This document shows, in pieces, positions 17,192 through 26,081 of a stretch of 64,000 nt of DNA (the first letter of the stretch is position 1; every line of letters begins with the position of its first letter). Source of the stretch: Pusillibacter faecalis (GTDB lineage Bacteria; Bacillota; Clostridia; Oscillospirales; Oscillospiraceae); NCBI RefSeq assembly GCF_018408705.1, contig NZ_AP023420.1, forward strand, positions 2,604,001 to 2,668,000. The letters run 5' to 3'. The notes beneath the pieces were generated by a model. The model was not told the origin of the DNA, did not search any database, and saw only the letters and a program-made list of their open reading frames with translations. The position numbers were made by a program, and so were the translations under genes.

Positions 17192-18051
17192 TTGCCATTT
17201 GGAAACATGAGCTGAGGGGCTATTTCCACTCCCTTACCGCCTACGTGTTCGGCGCCTTTTTGCTGCTGGTGGTGGGCCTTGGAGCCATGCTCTACAACCT
17301 GCAGGCGGCGGTAAGCAACTTTGAGTTCGTTCTTAGTTTCAGCAGCCTGGTCTTTGTAGTCATCGTTCCCATCCTGACTATGCGGGTGATTGCCGAGGAG
17401 CGGCGGCAGAAGACAGATCAGCTCCTCTACGCCCTGCCTATCACCACAGCCCAGGTGATCCTGGGCAAGTACCTGGCCCTTCTAGCGGTATATCTTGCCC
17501 CTTTGGGAATCATCAGCTTCTATCCTCTGATCTTCGCTCAATTTGGTGAGGTGTATCTTCCCACCGCATACGGCTCCATTCTGGCCTTCTTCCTGCTGGG
17601 GGCGGCGCTGATGGCACTGGGGGTCTTTCTCTCCTCCCTCACCGACAACCAGGGGTTCGCGGCAGGCATCAGCGTGGCGGTGATTCTCTTCAACTATTAC
17701 AGCGTCAGCTTGGCGGAGTATACCTCCTCCACCGCCTTTGGCTCCCTGGCGGCACTGGTGGTGCTGGCGGTGCTGCTGGGGCTTCTGGTCCGCTGCCTGA
17801 CCAGGAACGAGACGGCGGCCTACGGCACCGCGTTGGTCCTGATTGCCGCGCTGACAGTGGCTTACTTTGTGAACCAGTCCTGGTTTGAAGGGCTGCTGCC
17901 CGCCATCATGAAAAAGCTCTCCCTGTTCGAACAGTTCCAATCCTTTGTCAATGGCGTGTTTGATCTGACGGCCGTGGTGTACTATCTCAGCGTGACAGTC
18001 TTTTTCCTGCTGCTCGCAGTGCAGTCCTTGGAGAAACGGAGGTACAACTGA
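17188..18051 (+). CDS. ABC-2 type permease (GldF-like)
   Basis: 287 residues with six hydrophobic segments and the ABC-2 permease layout: first helix near residue 20, a cytoplasmic loop containing MRVIAEERRQKTDQLLYALP (coupling segment), and helices to the C-terminus. It pairs with the preceding ATPase (4-bp overlap) and with the GldG-like protein starting on its last base. Confidence 0.88.
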   Translation: MIAIWKHELRGYFHSLTAYVFGAFLLLVVGLGAMLYNLQAAVSNFEFVLSFSSLVFVVIVPILTMRVIAEERRQKTDQLLYALPITTAQVILGKYLALLAVYLAPLGIISFYPLIFAQFGEVYLPTAYGSILAFFLLGAALMALGVFLSSLTDNQGFAAGISVAVILFNYYSVSLAEYTSSTAFGSLAALVVLAVLLGLLVRCLTRNETAAYGTALVLIAALTVAYFVNQSWFEGLLPAIMKKLSLFEQFQSFVNGVFDLTAVVYYLSVTVFFLLLAVQSLEKRRYN

Positions 18052-19481
18052 TGAAACATGCGCATATCCCGGGTGCCTCCGGCGCTGCCGGAAAAAATGC
18101 CTTTCGGGGAGGCACCTATTCCCTGGCCGTCGCCGCAGTAGTACTGGCCATTCTCATCGCGGTTAATGTCTTTGTCAGCGCTCTGCCCGCCGCCAGGACC
18201 CAATATGACATGAGTGCCACCAAGCTTTACTCCGTCACCAGCAATACGAAAGTAGTGGTCAATGCCCTGGAGGAGAATGTGACCCTCTACTGGGTGGTAC
18301 AGTCCGGTGAGGAGGACGCTGTGGTGGAAAATCTCCTGAGCAAGTACGAGAGCCTCTCCGGTCACATCCAGGTGGTAAAGAAAAACCCCGACGTCTACCC
18401 CACCTTTGCCCAGCAGTACACAGATGAGGAGGTGCCCAACAACAGCATCATCGTGGAGTGCGGGGACCGCAGCCGCTTTATCAGCTATCATGATATCTAT
18501 ATCCAGGACATGTATGCCTCCTCCTTTGACGGAGAGGGAGCCATCACCTCAGCCATTGACTATGTGGTTCGAGAGGAACTGCCTCAGGTGTACCTGCTGG
18601 AGGGTCACGGTGAGGCAGCGTTTCCCGATACTTTCCGGGACCAGATCGAAAAGGACAATCTGGAGACACAAACGCTGTCCCTGCTGACTGCAGATGCAGT
18701 GCCGGAGGATGCGGCCTGCCTGATGGTTTACGCACCGTCCAGCGATCTTTCGGAGACAGAGGCGGAGATGCTCTCCGACTATGTTGCCGGCGGCGGGAAG
18801 CTGCTGGTTATTGCTGGCCCCACGGAGAGCGGAACATTGGAGAACCTGTATGGACTTCTCAACGATTATGGTGTGGAGAGCGTTGACGGCATCGTGGTGG
18901 AGGAGGACCGGGAGCACTACGCCTTCCAGATGCCGTATGTTCTTCTGCCGGATATGGCAGCTAGTCCTGTCACCGATCCCTTGATGGAGGGCAGCTACTA
19001 TCCCATCCTCCCGATCTCTCAGGGCCTGACGGTCTCAGGTGGGAACAGCCGGGGAACGGTGAGTGCGCTTCTTACCACCTCGGAATCCTCTTTCAGCAAG
19101 GCGGCGGGCTATGAGCTGGCCACCTATGAAAAGGAGGAGGGGGACACGGACGGCCCCTTTGCCGTGGCGCTCTCCATAGAGGACAGCGGAGGCGGCGAGA
19201 TCATCTGGTTTGCCTCCTCCGTGTTTCTGGAGGACCTGTACAACGCCTATTCCTCCGGGGCCAATGTGAATCTGGCCATGAATGCCCTTTCCTCTCTGGT
19301 GGGCGAAAGTGAGGCGATGGCCATCCGCAGCAAGTCCCTGGACTACAACTACCTCACCATCAGCGAGTCTACCTCCTCGCTGCTGAAAACCGTGATGATC
19401 GGCGTCTGCCCCCTGGCCTATCTGGGAATGGGGGTTGCTGTGATCCTGGTAAGAAGGAGGAATCAAAATGTACCGTGTTAA
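18051..19481 (+). CDS. GldG-family ABC exporter accessory protein
   Basis: 476 residues: a membrane helix at about 28-50, a large extracytoplasmic domain with the GldG/IFT52-like segments (SATKLYSVTSNTKVVVNAL, YLLEGHGEAAFPD, LVIAGPTESG), and a C-terminal helix (about 445-468) followed by basic residues. Such proteins accompany GldA/GldF-type ABC systems. Its end overlaps the next start by 14 bp. Confidence 0.85.
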   Translation: MKHAHIPGASGAAGKNAFRGGTYSLAVAAVVLAILIAVNVFVSALPAARTQYDMSATKLYSVTSNTKVVVNALEENVTLYWVVQSGEEDAVVENLLSKYESLSGHIQVVKKNPDVYPTFAQQYTDEEVPNNSIIVECGDRSRFISYHDIYIQDMYASSFDGEGAITSAIDYVVREELPQVYLLEGHGEAAFPDTFRDQIEKDNLETQTLSLLTADAVPEDAACLMVYAPSSDLSETEAEMLSDYVAGGGKLLVIAGPTESGTLENLYGLLNDYGVESVDGIVVEEDREHYAFQMPYVLLPDMAASPVTDPLMEGSYYPILPISQGLTVSGGNSRGTVSALLTTSESSFSKAAGYELATYEKEEGDTDGPFAVALSIEDSGGGEIIWFASSVFLEDLYNAYSSGANVNLAMNALSSLVGESEAMAIRSKSLDYNYLTISESTSSLLKTVMIGVCPLAYLGMGVAVILVRRRNQNVPC

Positions 19482-20886
19482 ACGGCTCTACATCCTGGCA
19501 GGAGTCCTGGCGCTGACCTGTGCCGCAGCCGTGTGGGCTCTCCACCAGGAGGAGCGCCAGGAACAGATTGCATCCAGCGGGGAGACCGTCTTGGAAATTG
19601 ATCCGGACACGGTCCGCTCCCTCTCCTGGGAATACGACGGAGAAACCCTGTCTTTCCATCGGGATGGACCTTGGATTTACGACAGCGACGAGGCATTCCC
19701 AGTCAGTGGGGACAGCATGCAGGAACTGCTGGAGACATTCCGCTCGTTCCGTGCAGCCTTTGTCATCACGCAGCCGGAGGATTTGAGCCAATACGGGCTG
19801 GACAACCCGGTATGCACCATTGAGATGACCACGGAGGACCAGACCTATGTGATCCAGCTGGGGGATTACAGCACCATGGACCAACAGCGGTATGTCTCCA
19901 CCGGGGACGGAAAGGTTTATCTGGCGGTTGCAGACCCACTGGACACTTTTGCCGCAGAGCTCAGCGATTTCATTGAGCATGATGAGACTCCCAACTGGAA
20001 CCAGGTGACCCGGTTGACCGTTTCTGGCAGCGTGGAGGAGAGCCTCTTCTATCAAAAAGACAACTCCTCCTCATATAGCGCCATAGATGTCTATTTCACC
20101 CAGCGGGGAGGAGAGATTCTTCCCCTGGACACAGACCGTGTGGAAAGCTATCTGGACGCGCTTAAGTATCTGGGGCTCACCGATTATGTGACCTACCACG
20201 CCACCGATCAGGAACTCTCGGCCTATGGCCTGGACAATCCGGAATTAACCATCACGGCGGAGTATACCTGCGAAAATGAAACGGGTGAGGCCGCATCGGG
20301 TACCTTTGTCCTCCACATCAGCCGGGACCCGCAGGAACGGGAGGCAGCCAAGACCGCGGAGAAACCGGAGGATGATTTGTCGGAGATCACTGCCTATGCC
20401 AGGGTAGGGGATTCTCAGATTGTATATCAGATCAGCGGAGAGGAATACGAGACCCTAATGGCTGCCTCCTATAATGATCTCCGGCACACCCAGGTATTCT
20501 GGGCGGACTTTGATGGGGTCTCTCAGCTGGATATCGCTCTGGATGGCTTGGACTACACCATCACCTCAAAGGGCGACGGTGAGGACCGGCTTTGGTTCTA
20601 TGGAGATGAAGAGCTAGATATCACAAATCTACAGCGTGCGCTGGAAGGGGTGACAGCGGTGGAATTCACCGACGAAGCCGCCAAATCGCGGCAGGAGATC
20701 GAACTTACAGTCCATTTGGACAGCAAAGCCTTCCCGCAAGTTCAGATGCAATTCTACCGGTATGACGGCGCCAGCTGTCTGGCCGTGGTGGATGGAGAGC
20801 CGGTGTCCCTAGTGGCTCGCTCTGCAGTGGTGGATCTGATGGAGGCTGTCCGCGCGATTGTTCTGAATGAAACAGAGGTCACTTAA
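19468..20886 (+). CDS. DUF4340 domain protein
   Basis: 472 residues. One N-terminal anchor (about 7-25), then repeated beta-rich modules with the DUF4340 pattern: ETLSFHRDGPWIYDSDEAFPV, LSQYGLDNPVCTIEMTT, and a second copy AYGLDNPELTITAEY. It is probably a periplasm-side partner of the GldG-like protein, as this order (ATPase, permease, GldG, DUF4340) is common in Clostridia. Function not known. Confidence 0.85.
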   Translation: MYRVKRLYILAGVLALTCAAAVWALHQEERQEQIASSGETVLEIDPDTVRSLSWEYDGETLSFHRDGPWIYDSDEAFPVSGDSMQELLETFRSFRAAFVITQPEDLSQYGLDNPVCTIEMTTEDQTYVIQLGDYSTMDQQRYVSTGDGKVYLAVADPLDTFAAELSDFIEHDETPNWNQVTRLTVSGSVEESLFYQKDNSSSYSAIDVYFTQRGGEILPLDTDRVESYLDALKYLGLTDYVTYHATDQELSAYGLDNPELTITAEYTCENETGEAASGTFVLHISRDPQEREAAKTAEKPEDDLSEITAYARVGDSQIVYQISGEEYETLMAASYNDLRHTQVFWADFDGVSQLDIALDGLDYTITSKGDGEDRLWFYGDEELDITNLQRALEGVTAVEFTDEAAKSRQEIELTVHLDSKAFPQVQMQFYRYDGASCLAVVDGEPVSLVARSAVVDLMEAVRAIVLNETEVT

Positions 20887-21243
20887 GAGGAATGCATCCG
20901 GAATTGCGTTTCCAAAGCGAGGTCTTATGTGGAGAATGCTGATCGCGGGAATGTAGATATGCCAGTGTGCGGGCGCTCTGGGCAACAGATCGTCTGCGCG
21001 GCGGAAAAAATGCGATTGTTAGAGTGGCCGCTGGTCCTATCATGGATGGAAAGTGGAATAGAGATGTCCCCAAGAACGACATGGTAAAACAGAACTGAGG
21101 TTCACTTTGCTTGTGGGTTTCACCCATTCCAAACATGGCTTGTGGATGGAGAAAACGACCGCGGAGCGGCAACTTCATCCCGGTGAGCAGCGCTATCCCC
21201 AATATACAAATCTGCGGCCTTATGCAGTAGATTGGACGATGAA

Positions 21244-21277
21244 AAGCGCCCTATGTTGATTGCAACATAGGGCGCTT
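21244..21277. terminator. Perfect 15-bp hairpin terminator
   Basis: AAGCGCCCTATGTTG and its exact inverse around a 4-nt loop. The 360 bp before it (20887-21243) show no recognisable gene on either strand; this hairpin is the only feature that I can support between the exporter operon and the XRE gene. Confidence 0.6.
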
Positions 21278-21479
21278 GATTATTGGGAGACGGCAAAGGG
21301 GCAGAGAGCAAACAAGCGGGAAAGCTGGTCAAAGAGAGGACGACCACGCCTAAATCTATATTCTATTTCCAACAAGAGAAATCGACAAGATTCGACAGCT
21401 TTCACAAAGCGAACGCGAGAGACGTCGACATTTGGTACGTTTTTGGAATATTCTTCCTTTTAAAAGGAGGAAAGAAACG

Positions 21480-21728
21480 ATGAAAAGAAAAATCAACCAT
21501 TGCTTTGCCAGCGCCCTATATCAAGGACGGATCAAGTCTGACATGAAGCAGCAGGCAGTTGCCGATTTTCTCGGCCGTACCAAACGTTGGTATCAGAAAA
21601 TTGAGAGTGGAGAATCAGAGCCAGATCTCAATGATACACTCCGTTTGATGGCAAAGTTCCAGATCAATGCGGCGGAAATTGTGAAGGAGGCGGATGGCGA
21701 TGTTCCAGTATCTTCCGATACAAAGTGA
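21480..21728 (+). CDS. XRE-family helix-turn-helix protein (82 aa)
   Basis: 82 residues with an HTH pattern: MKQQAVADFLGRTKRWYQKIESGESEPDLNDTLRLM aligns in order with the five helices of XRE proteins. The start is ATG 21480 behind AAAAGGAGGAAAG; earlier in-frame codons lack a ribosome site. It overlaps the DUF6514 gene by 35 bp. Probably a small regulator from a mobile element. Confidence 0.75.
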   Translation: MKRKINHCFASALYQGRIKSDMKQQAVADFLGRTKRWYQKIESGESEPDLNDTLRLMAKFQINAAEIVKEADGDVPVSSDTK

Positions 21729-21927
21729 AGTGACCTCTCCGGAACTGGGGACGTATCGGGCGTTTGGACTGCGGGTTTTCCAGGTCCAAAACGGAGTGGA
21801 TGAGGAAGTGATGATTTTGCCGGATATCTCTACCAGCTTTCTCTTTACGCTGCGGCTGGCTGCACTCTTTACCAGAAAACAGCTAGACCCCGCCCACCTG
21901 CTGGATGTCATTGCTGATTTCCTGTAG
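21694..21927 (+). CDS. DUF6514 family protein (77 aa)
   Basis: 77 residues: SELGTYRAFGLRVF, VMILPDISTSF and the C-terminal RKQLDPAHLLDVIADFL match the DUF6514 pattern that I recall from Clostridia. GAAGGAGG is placed upstream inside the XRE gene. Its role is unknown; these small proteins often sit beside regulators. Confidence 0.65.
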   Translation: MAMFQYLPIQSEVTSPELGTYRAFGLRVFQVQNGVDEEVMILPDISTSFLFTLRLAALFTRKQLDPAHLLDVIADFL

Positions 21928-22001
21928 AAACTGCGGCATCAAGATAGCCAGTTATCAAGAGCGCACCGTGGCTGTGGCGGAGCGTTCAGGGACTGTGCAT
22001 C

Positions 22002-22033
22002 AAGAAAGCGGACAGCTTGCTGCCCGCTTTCTT
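22002..22033. terminator. Bidirectional terminator between DUF6514 and transketolase
   Basis: AAGAAAGCGG pairs exactly with CCGCTTTCTT, with A/T-rich sides on both strands. It separates two convergent transcripts. Confidence 0.7.
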
Positions 22034-22049
22034 GCAGTTTGATTCGCCG

Positions 22050-23024
22050 TTATTTCCGCGCAATGGCCTTTTTGACAGCCGACACAATATTGGCGGCGCG
22101 GAGGCCGTATTCGTCCATGAGAAAGCTCTGAGGGCCTACCTGACCAAAGGTGTCCTGCACACCCACAAATTCCTGCACCGTAGGATGGTTCCGGGCGAGA
22201 CAGCCCGCGACAGCGCTGCCAAGGCCGCAGGTTACATTGTGGTTTTCCGCGGTGACAATGGCGCCGGTCTCGGCGGCGGCCTTCACCACCAGGGCCTCGT
22301 CCAGGGGCTTCCAGGTGAACATATCAATGACCCGCACCGCGATTCCCTCGGACGCCAGGAGCTCCTGGGCCTTGAGAGCCTCGTCCACCAGGATTCCGGA
22401 GGCGATGACCGTGGCAGCGTCCTCGCCGCTCTGACGCAGCGTCACACCTTTGCCAATCTCAAATTGAGTGCCGTCCCCATAAACCTGAATCACGTCCTTG
22501 CGGGGAAACCGGGTATAGGTGACGCCCTTCCGGATACCCGGCAGCTGGCTGACAATGCTTTTGAGCTGAACATAGTCCGCTGCATCCAGCACGGTGGCCT
22601 CCGGAATGGAGCAGTACATGGCGCCGTCTTCCAAAGGCATATGGGTGCCGCCGTTATAGGCAGCGGTCACACCGGGGTCGGACCCTAAAACGTGTACGGT
22701 CAGTCCAGCGTAGGCGGCAGACATATAGATCTGATCGTAGCAGCGGCGGGAGGAAAAAGTGCCGAAGGAATGGAAAAACACGGTCTTTCCGGCGGCGGCA
22801 AGGCCCGCGGACACACCGGCGCCGTTGGCCTCGGCGATTCCGGCTTCGAAGGCACGGTCAGGATAGTTGGCCCGCAGCTGCTTGGTGTTGATGCAGCCCA
22901 TCAGGTCGCAGTCCACATAGCAGATGGACTTGTCCTGTGCCATCATGTCATTGAGGGTCAAAGCGAGGGCATCCCGGCAGGCGCGGGAATCCTTTTCGTG
23001 TTTGCCAATGATTTTGATCTCCAT
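22050..23024 (-). CDS. Transketolase C-terminal subunit
   Basis: 324 residues holding the pyrimidine-binding and C-terminal domains of transketolase: DCDLMGCINTKQ, FEAGIAEANGAGVSAGLA (with the catalytic Glu of the family), YDQIYMSAAYAGLTVHVLGSDPGVT, and the late DMFTWKPLD / ENHNVTCGLGSAV. It works with the N-terminal half encoded 12 bp upstream to form a two-chain thiamine-diphosphate enzyme of the pentose phosphate pathway. Start ATG after GGGGGC. Confidence 0.9.
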   Translation of the reverse strand: MEIKIIGKHEKDSRACRDALALTLNDMMAQDKSICYVDCDLMGCINTKQLRANYPDRAFEAGIAEANGAGVSAGLAAAGKTVFFHSFGTFSSRRCYDQIYMSAAYAGLTVHVLGSDPGVTAAYNGGTHMPLEDGAMYCSIPEATVLDAADYVQLKSIVSQLPGIRKGVTYTRFPRKDVIQVYGDGTQFEIGKGVTLRQSGEDAATVIASGILVDEALKAQELLASEGIAVRVIDMFTWKPLDEALVVKAAAETGAIVTAENHNVTCGLGSAVAGCLARNHPTVQEFVGVQDTFGQVGPQSFLMDEYGLRAANIVSAVKKAIARK

Positions 23025-23036
23025 GGTTATGCCCCC

Positions 23037-23870
23037 TTAAGCGTTTTTGATATCAGCCAGAGCCTGCTCCGCAGCAGCCAGAGCTTCGGCCCAAACATCT
23101 TCCTTGGGCTGAGAGGAGTGCTCGCACTTGGGCTCGGCAAAGATGGCGCCCTTGCCCTTGACGGTGTTTAGCACGATGCAGCTGGGCACGCCCTTCCTGG
23201 CATAGGCGTTCTGAATGGCGTCATAGATGGCCTTCACATCATGGCCGTTGATCTGCTGCGTGTACAGCCCAAAGGACTCCGCCTTTTTCGCGATATCGCC
23301 GTGATCCAGGATATCCCGGGTAGAGCCGTCCAGCTGATAGCCGTTGTTGTCGATGATATAAACGATATTGTCCAGCTTGTGGGCAAAGGCGAAATGGAAT
23401 GCCTCCCAGACCTGTCCCTCGTCAGCTTCACCGTCACCAATGACGCAAAACACGTGGTTATCCCGGCCGTCAATCCGGTTTGCAAGAGCCGCGCCGGTAG
23501 CGGTGGAGACGCCCTGGCCCAGGGAACCGGTGGTCAGGTCCACGCCGGGGGTGAGCTTGCGGTCCGTGTGACTGGGGAACCGGGTGTGCGGCTGATTCAG
23601 GGTATAGGCATCCTCCATGGGATAGTAGCCCATCAGACCAAACGTGGCATAGGCCACCGGGCCGGCGTGCCCCTTGGAGAGCACCAGCCAGTCCCGATCC
23701 TCCCACCGGGGATTCTTGGGATCAAACCGCATGACCTCTCCGTATAAAACGGCCATCAGGTCTGCTAGGTCCATGGAGCCGCCCACGTGGCCAAAGCCCA
23801 AGGAGTGAATAACCCGCAGGGTTTCCAGCCGGATTTCCGCCGCCAGAACCTTGCATTTTTTTTCATTCAT
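23037..23870 (-). CDS. Transketolase N-terminal subunit
   Basis: 277 residues with the diphosphate-binding domain of transketolase: SLGFGHVGGSMDLADLMAVLY, LSKGHAGPVAYATFGLMGY, and the thiamine-binding GDGEADEGQVWEAF...NNGYQLDG. Forms the active site with the C-terminal subunit encoded next. Transcription probably starts in the AT-rich 23890-23935 region. Between this start and the rightward gene at 24113 there are about 240 bp with no gene. Confidence 0.9.
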   Translation of the reverse strand: MNEKKCKVLAAEIRLETLRVIHSLGFGHVGGSMDLADLMAVLYGEVMRFDPKNPRWEDRDWLVLSKGHAGPVAYATFGLMGYYPMEDAYTLNQPHTRFPSHTDRKLTPGVDLTTGSLGQGVSTATGAALANRIDGRDNHVFCVIGDGEADEGQVWEAFHFAFAHKLDNIVYIIDNNGYQLDGSTRDILDHGDIAKKAESFGLYTQQINGHDVKAIYDAIQNAYARKGVPSCIVLNTVKGKGAIFAEPKCEHSSQPKEDVWAEALAAAEQALADIKNA

Positions 23871-24112
23871 GGGGTGTCGCTTCCTTTCCGTTTATAATCA
23901 AACGCCAAACCTTATGATTATTTTATCATACCCCAAATCGCGATGCTTCGTCAATGGGCATTCGTCATTTCAAGGAGAAAAATGACGTACTTGGCTGGAC
24001 ATGAAACCTTCGGTATGGATGAAGTGGGATTTTATAGGGAAGCCTTGATTTATTCACAAATTTCAGATATGATATGTCTAACTTTGTGCAAAAGGAGAAA
24101 GGAGCACACAAT

Positions 24113-25972
24113 ATGCCGTTTTCGTTTAATTTCGGCGGCTTTAATCCGGGCGATTTCAGCGGGTTTGGAGGATTTCAGGACGAGGGGGCCGCACCCCCGC
24201 CAAAAAAGCCCCGCAAACCCCGCAAGGCCATCGGCAACGCCTTCACCAGGACCCTGATCAACCTGGGAGTAACCCTGGTTTTCGCTCTGGTCTATTTTTA
24301 TGTGGAACTGCCGGCGCTGAACTTCCATGCGGAGGAGTTCTACGTATTCGCATTTTTAATCTGCGCGGTATACTGTATCTGCGCGGTTGTGACCTCCGGC
24401 TTTCAGGGGGAGGGAATCAAGGGCTATGTCGGCTTTGTGAAAAAACAGTGCGTCATTCCTTTCCTGGCCTTCATTGCCCTGATCGCCGCTATTGCCATTG
24501 GAGCGGTCACATCCTGGGTGGTGCTGCGGGCGGGCAGCTACAGCGAGCTGCTGAGCATTGAGACCGGGGACTTCGCCTCCGAGGTGGATGAGATCAGCTA
24601 CGATCAGATTCCCATGCTGGACGAGGACTCCGCCGCGCGGCTGGGCAACCGGAAGCTGGGTGAGCTGGCGGACATGGTCTCCCAGTTTGAGATATTGCCC
24701 TCCTACACGCAGATCAACTACCAGGGCCGCCCGGTGCGGGTGACATCCTTGGCATACGGAGATATTGTTAAGTGGTTTACAAACCGCTCCGAGGGCCTGC
24801 CGGCCTATCTGGTCATCGACATGGTGACTCAGGAGGCGGAGGTGGTCCGCCTGAAGGAGGGAATGAAGTACACAACGGCAGAGCATTTCGGCCGGAATCT
24901 GTACCGCCACCTGCGGTTCCACTACCCCACCTATATGTTTGATGAGCCGGTCTTTGAGATCGACGAAGAGGGCACTCCCTACTGGATCTGCTCGCGGATG
25001 GTCAAGACCATCGGACTTTTCGGCGGTACAGACATCCGGGGCGCTGTGCTGGTGAATGCTGTCACCGGCGAGAGCGAGTATTATGAGGAGGTTCCCAATT
25101 GGGTGGACCACGTGTATGACGCGCAGCTCATTATGGAGCAGTACGATTACTACGGCATGTACCACAACGGTTTCCTCAACTCCTTGTTCGGCCAGCGGGG
25201 CGTGACACTGACGACGCCTCTGCACAACTATATTGCCATCGGTGACGATGTCTATATGTACACGGGTGTGACCTCCGTCACCTCGGATCAGTCCAACATC
25301 GGCTTCATCCTCTCCAACCAGCGGACGAAGGAGACTCGCTTCTATTCCGTGGCCGGCGCCACGGAGACCTCCGCCCAGGCCAGCGCCCAGAGCCAGGTCC
25401 AGCAGATGCGCTATACCGCCACGGAGCCCCTGCTGCTGAATATCGCCGATCAGCCCACCTACTTTATGGCCCTGAAGGGCGAGGACGGCCTGGTGAAGAT
25501 GTATGCCATGGTCAATGTCCAGCAGTATAACATTGTGGAGACAGGCAGTACCGTGGCGGAGTGCGAGGCCAACTACCGCAAGACCCTGGCAGACAACGGG
25601 CTTGTGGACGAGGACGATGCGGATGTGGCTCCCTCTGATCAGGCGGAGGTATCCGGCGTCATTGCGGAGATTCGTTCCGCCGTGCTGGAGGGCAACTCCT
25701 ACTACTTCCTGCGTTTAGAGGACGGGGAGACGTTCTATGCTGTGAACGCTGCGGAGAATCCCTTGGCTGTAATTTTGAATGTAGGAGATGAGGTGAGCAT
25801 TCAGTACCATACCGGGGAGGGGAGCAGCATCCTCAGCGGCACCACGGTGAAGAAGGCCGACGGGAGCGGAGAGAGTGCCCCCTTGGTTGTCGCTCCGCCG
25901 GATGCGGCAGAGCCTGGGAACCAGGCGGAGCAGCCGGTGGAGGACTACACCGCCGAAGTGCCGGCAGAATAA
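24113..25972 (+). CDS. Membrane protein with large external domain, unknown
   Basis: 619 residues from ATG 24113, which follows AAAGGAGAAAGGAG; an earlier in-frame codon at 24074 has no ribosome site. The N-terminus is Phe/Gly-rich (FNFGGFNPGDFSGFGGF) then Pro/Lys-rich (PPPKKPRKPRK), followed by about three helices (residues 55-140) and an external region of about 450 residues with many Tyr. A C-terminal OB-like part (VSGVIAEIRSAVLEGNSYYFLRLEDG) precedes a Pro/Glu-rich tail. I do not recognise the family. Confidence 0.8.
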   Translation: MPFSFNFGGFNPGDFSGFGGFQDEGAAPPPKKPRKPRKAIGNAFTRTLINLGVTLVFALVYFYVELPALNFHAEEFYVFAFLICAVYCICAVVTSGFQGEGIKGYVGFVKKQCVIPFLAFIALIAAIAIGAVTSWVVLRAGSYSELLSIETGDFASEVDEISYDQIPMLDEDSAARLGNRKLGELADMVSQFEILPSYTQINYQGRPVRVTSLAYGDIVKWFTNRSEGLPAYLVIDMVTQEAEVVRLKEGMKYTTAEHFGRNLYRHLRFHYPTYMFDEPVFEIDEEGTPYWICSRMVKTIGLFGGTDIRGAVLVNAVTGESEYYEEVPNWVDHVYDAQLIMEQYDYYGMYHNGFLNSLFGQRGVTLTTPLHNYIAIGDDVYMYTGVTSVTSDQSNIGFILSNQRTKETRFYSVAGATETSAQASAQSQVQQMRYTATEPLLLNIADQPTYFMALKGEDGLVKMYAMVNVQQYNIVETGSTVAECEANYRKTLADNGLVDEDDADVAPSDQAEVSGVIAEIRSAVLEGNSYYFLRLEDGETFYAVNAAENPLAVILNVGDEVSIQYHTGEGSSILSGTTVKKADGSGESAPLVVAPPDAAEPGNQAEQPVEDYTAEVPAE

Positions 25973-25976
25973 TCTG

Positions 25977-26012
25977 AAAAGGGGAATCTCCCACTTGGGA
26001 GGTTCCCCTTTT
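25977..26012. terminator. Bidirectional intrinsic terminator
   Basis: AAAAGGGGAA-TCTCCCA pairs with TGGGAGG-TTCCCCTTTT around a 2-nt loop, with A and T runs on either side. It follows the stop codon of the membrane protein by 4 bp. Confidence 0.8.
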
Positions 26013-26013
26013 G

Positions 26014-26052
26014 CTGAAAAAAGTTGACAACTTTTTTCAGGTGTCCTATACT
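26014..26052 (+). promoter_or_regulatory. Aminotransferase promoter with palindromic operator
   Basis: TTGACA (26024-26029), 17 bases, TATACT (26047-26052). The -35 lies at the centre of a perfect palindrome: CTGAAAAAAGTT (26014-26025), 3-base spacer, AACTTTTTTCAG (26029-26040). A dimeric repressor bound there would cover the -35. Confidence 0.75.
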
Positions 26053-26081
26053 GTGCATATTCAAAAAGGAGGGTGAAGCCC

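Noticed and set aside
20879..21202. 107-codon minus-strand frame after the DUF4340 gene
   Set aside because: Overlaps the DUF4340 stop, no ribosome site, and low-complexity composition; treated as non-coding.
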